From positions 248,001 to 312,000 of the forward strand of contig NZ_CP032096.1 in assembly GCF_004786015.1 (NCBI RefSeq): a stretch of 64,000 nucleotides of DNA, given 5' to 3'. Source of the DNA: Hydrogenovibrio crunogenus (lineage in GTDB: Bacteria; Pseudomonadota; Gammaproteobacteria; Thiomicrospirales; Thiomicrospiraceae). Of the stretch, positions 63,238-64,000 are shown piece after piece. The notes below the pieces were generated by a model. That model was not told the DNA's origin and ran no database searches. It was given only the letters and a program-made list of their open reading frames with translations. Position numbers and translations under genes: made by a program. The first letter of the stretch is position 1. Every line of letters begins with the position of its first letter.

Positions 63238-64000
63238 TACGGATTTTCCATTAAACGTGCTTGCGCTTCTTGATATTTCTGGAAAGTCATGTCCACAACC
63301 TCTTCAGGTAGCTCAGGGCCTGGAGCAGTTTTGTCCCAGTCCAACGATTCTAAATAATCACGAATATATTGTTTGTCAAAACTGTCTGGGTTTTTGCCGA
63401 CTTGGTAGGTTTTTGCTGGCCAGAAGCGAGAACTATCAGGTGTTAGGGCTTCATCAATTAAGTGGATGACACCGTGTTCATCTTCACCGAATTCAAATTT
63501 GGTATCAGCGATAATAATGCCGCGTTCAGCGGCAAACTCAGCCGCCATTTTGTAAAGTGCTAAGCTGTATTCCTTCACCTTTTGTGCTTTTTCTTCGCCA
63601 ATTAATTTAACCACTTCTTCAAAGGAGATGTTTTCATCATGATCTCCTATTTCCGCTTTTGTTGACGGGGTAAACAGTGGTTCAGGGAGTTGCTGCGCTT
63701 TTTTGAGCCCCTTAGGCAGGTCGATGCCACAGACCGTTTGTGTCTTTTTGTATTCTTTCCAGCCCGAACCGACTAAATAACCGCGCACAATGGCTTCAAC
63801 TGGTAGAGGCTTCAGTTTGCGCACAATCATGCCTCGACCATCCAATTGAAGAAGTTCATCTGGTGTCAGCACATCGGCAAGTTGCATGTCATCTGCTAAT
63901 TGGTTTGGCAGAATGTGGCTGGCTTTTTTCATCCAGAACTGTGCGGTTTCCGTCAGAATACGCCCTTTTCCTGGAATAGGCGTTGGCAACACCACATCAA
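63237..64000 (-). CDS. purC: SAICAR synthetase PurC, 5' end beyond the window
   Basis: At least 254 residues; the frame stays open past the right edge, so the true start is outside. Visible blocks are DVVLPTPIPGKG at the truncated end, VEAIVRGYLVGSGWKEY, FTPSTKAEIGDHDENI, IIIADTKFEFG and DEALTPDSSRFW. It makes the succinocarboxamide intermediate of purine synthesis. The pairing with bioD by one-base overlap is unusual but clear. Confidence 0.94.
   Translation of the reverse strand, partial: DVVLPTPIPGKGRILTETAQFWMKKASHILPNQLADDMQLADVLTPDELLQLDGRGMIVRKLKPLPVEAIVRGYLVGSGWKEYKKTQTVCGIDLPKGLKKAQQLPEPLFTPSTKAEIGDHDENISFEEVVKLIGEEKAQKVKEYSLALYKMAAEFAAERGIIIADTKFEFGEDEHGVIHLIDEALTPDSSRFWPAKTYQVGKNPDSFDKQYIRDYLESLDWDKTAPGPELPEEVVDMTFQKYQEAQARLMENP

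Overview
The window looks like a chromosome segment of a sulfur-oxidising, chemolithoautotrophic gammaproteobacterium of the Hydrogenovibrio/Thiomicrospira type. This is an inference from gene content: a Calvin-cycle/glycolysis block (tkt-gap-pgk-pyk-fba), a complete gammaproteobacterial type II secretion operon, YcgL and DUF6502/DUF5666 families, and moderately AT-rich DNA. No rRNA, tRNA, CRISPR array, prophage or insertion sequence was recognised. Nearly all of the window is tightly packed coding sequence.

Layout. 1-3856 (minus) is a Lap-type biofilm-adhesin control operon: an OmpA/TSP3 protein, the periplasmic protease LapG, the degenerate GGDEF-EAL receptor LapD, and the first 54 codons of a LapB-like type I secretion ATPase. 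3969-12239 is mostly housekeeping: Fe-alcohol dehydrogenase, Rep helicase, an RsmC-like methyltransferase, a Tim44-like protein, a lipoprotein, truD, hisI and a two-domain exonuclease. 12705-17802 (plus) encodes a full predicted ectoine-degradation pathway (deacetylase, transaminase, ectoine hydrolase, semialdehyde dehydrogenase), with an M20 enzyme as the deacetylase. 17807-20193 (minus) pairs a BtaA betaine-lipid enzyme with an overlapping GNAT/FemAB-like acyltransferase, and no BtaB is present. A divergent MBL-fold protein lacks the canonical metal motif and has a sigma-54-like promoter. 21753-27352 is a two-gene signalling operon: a hybrid histidine kinase and a response regulator made of REC, a degenerate EAL and a cytoplasmic LivK-like binding-protein domain.

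27473-43859 holds a YqaA membrane protein, a zinc-ribbon protein, an IorAB-like molybdenum hydroxylase, a redoxin, the DUF6502/DUF5666 pair, a superoxide dismutase with Mn-type signature, ycgL, an NDUFA9-like protein, cca, a cation-diffusion facilitator and an RND efflux pair. 44251-51461 is the carbon-metabolism block, with hairpins in its gaps. 51683-62561 is gspCDEFGHIJKLMN. bioD and a partial purC (minus) close the window.

The most striking non-genic signal is a 10-bp palindrome, CCAGGCCTGG, present ten times exactly and several more times with one to three changes. It is usually followed by a T/C, C/G, A/G, TTTT flank. It lies both in intergenic terminator-like hairpins and inside genes, so termination alone does not explain it.
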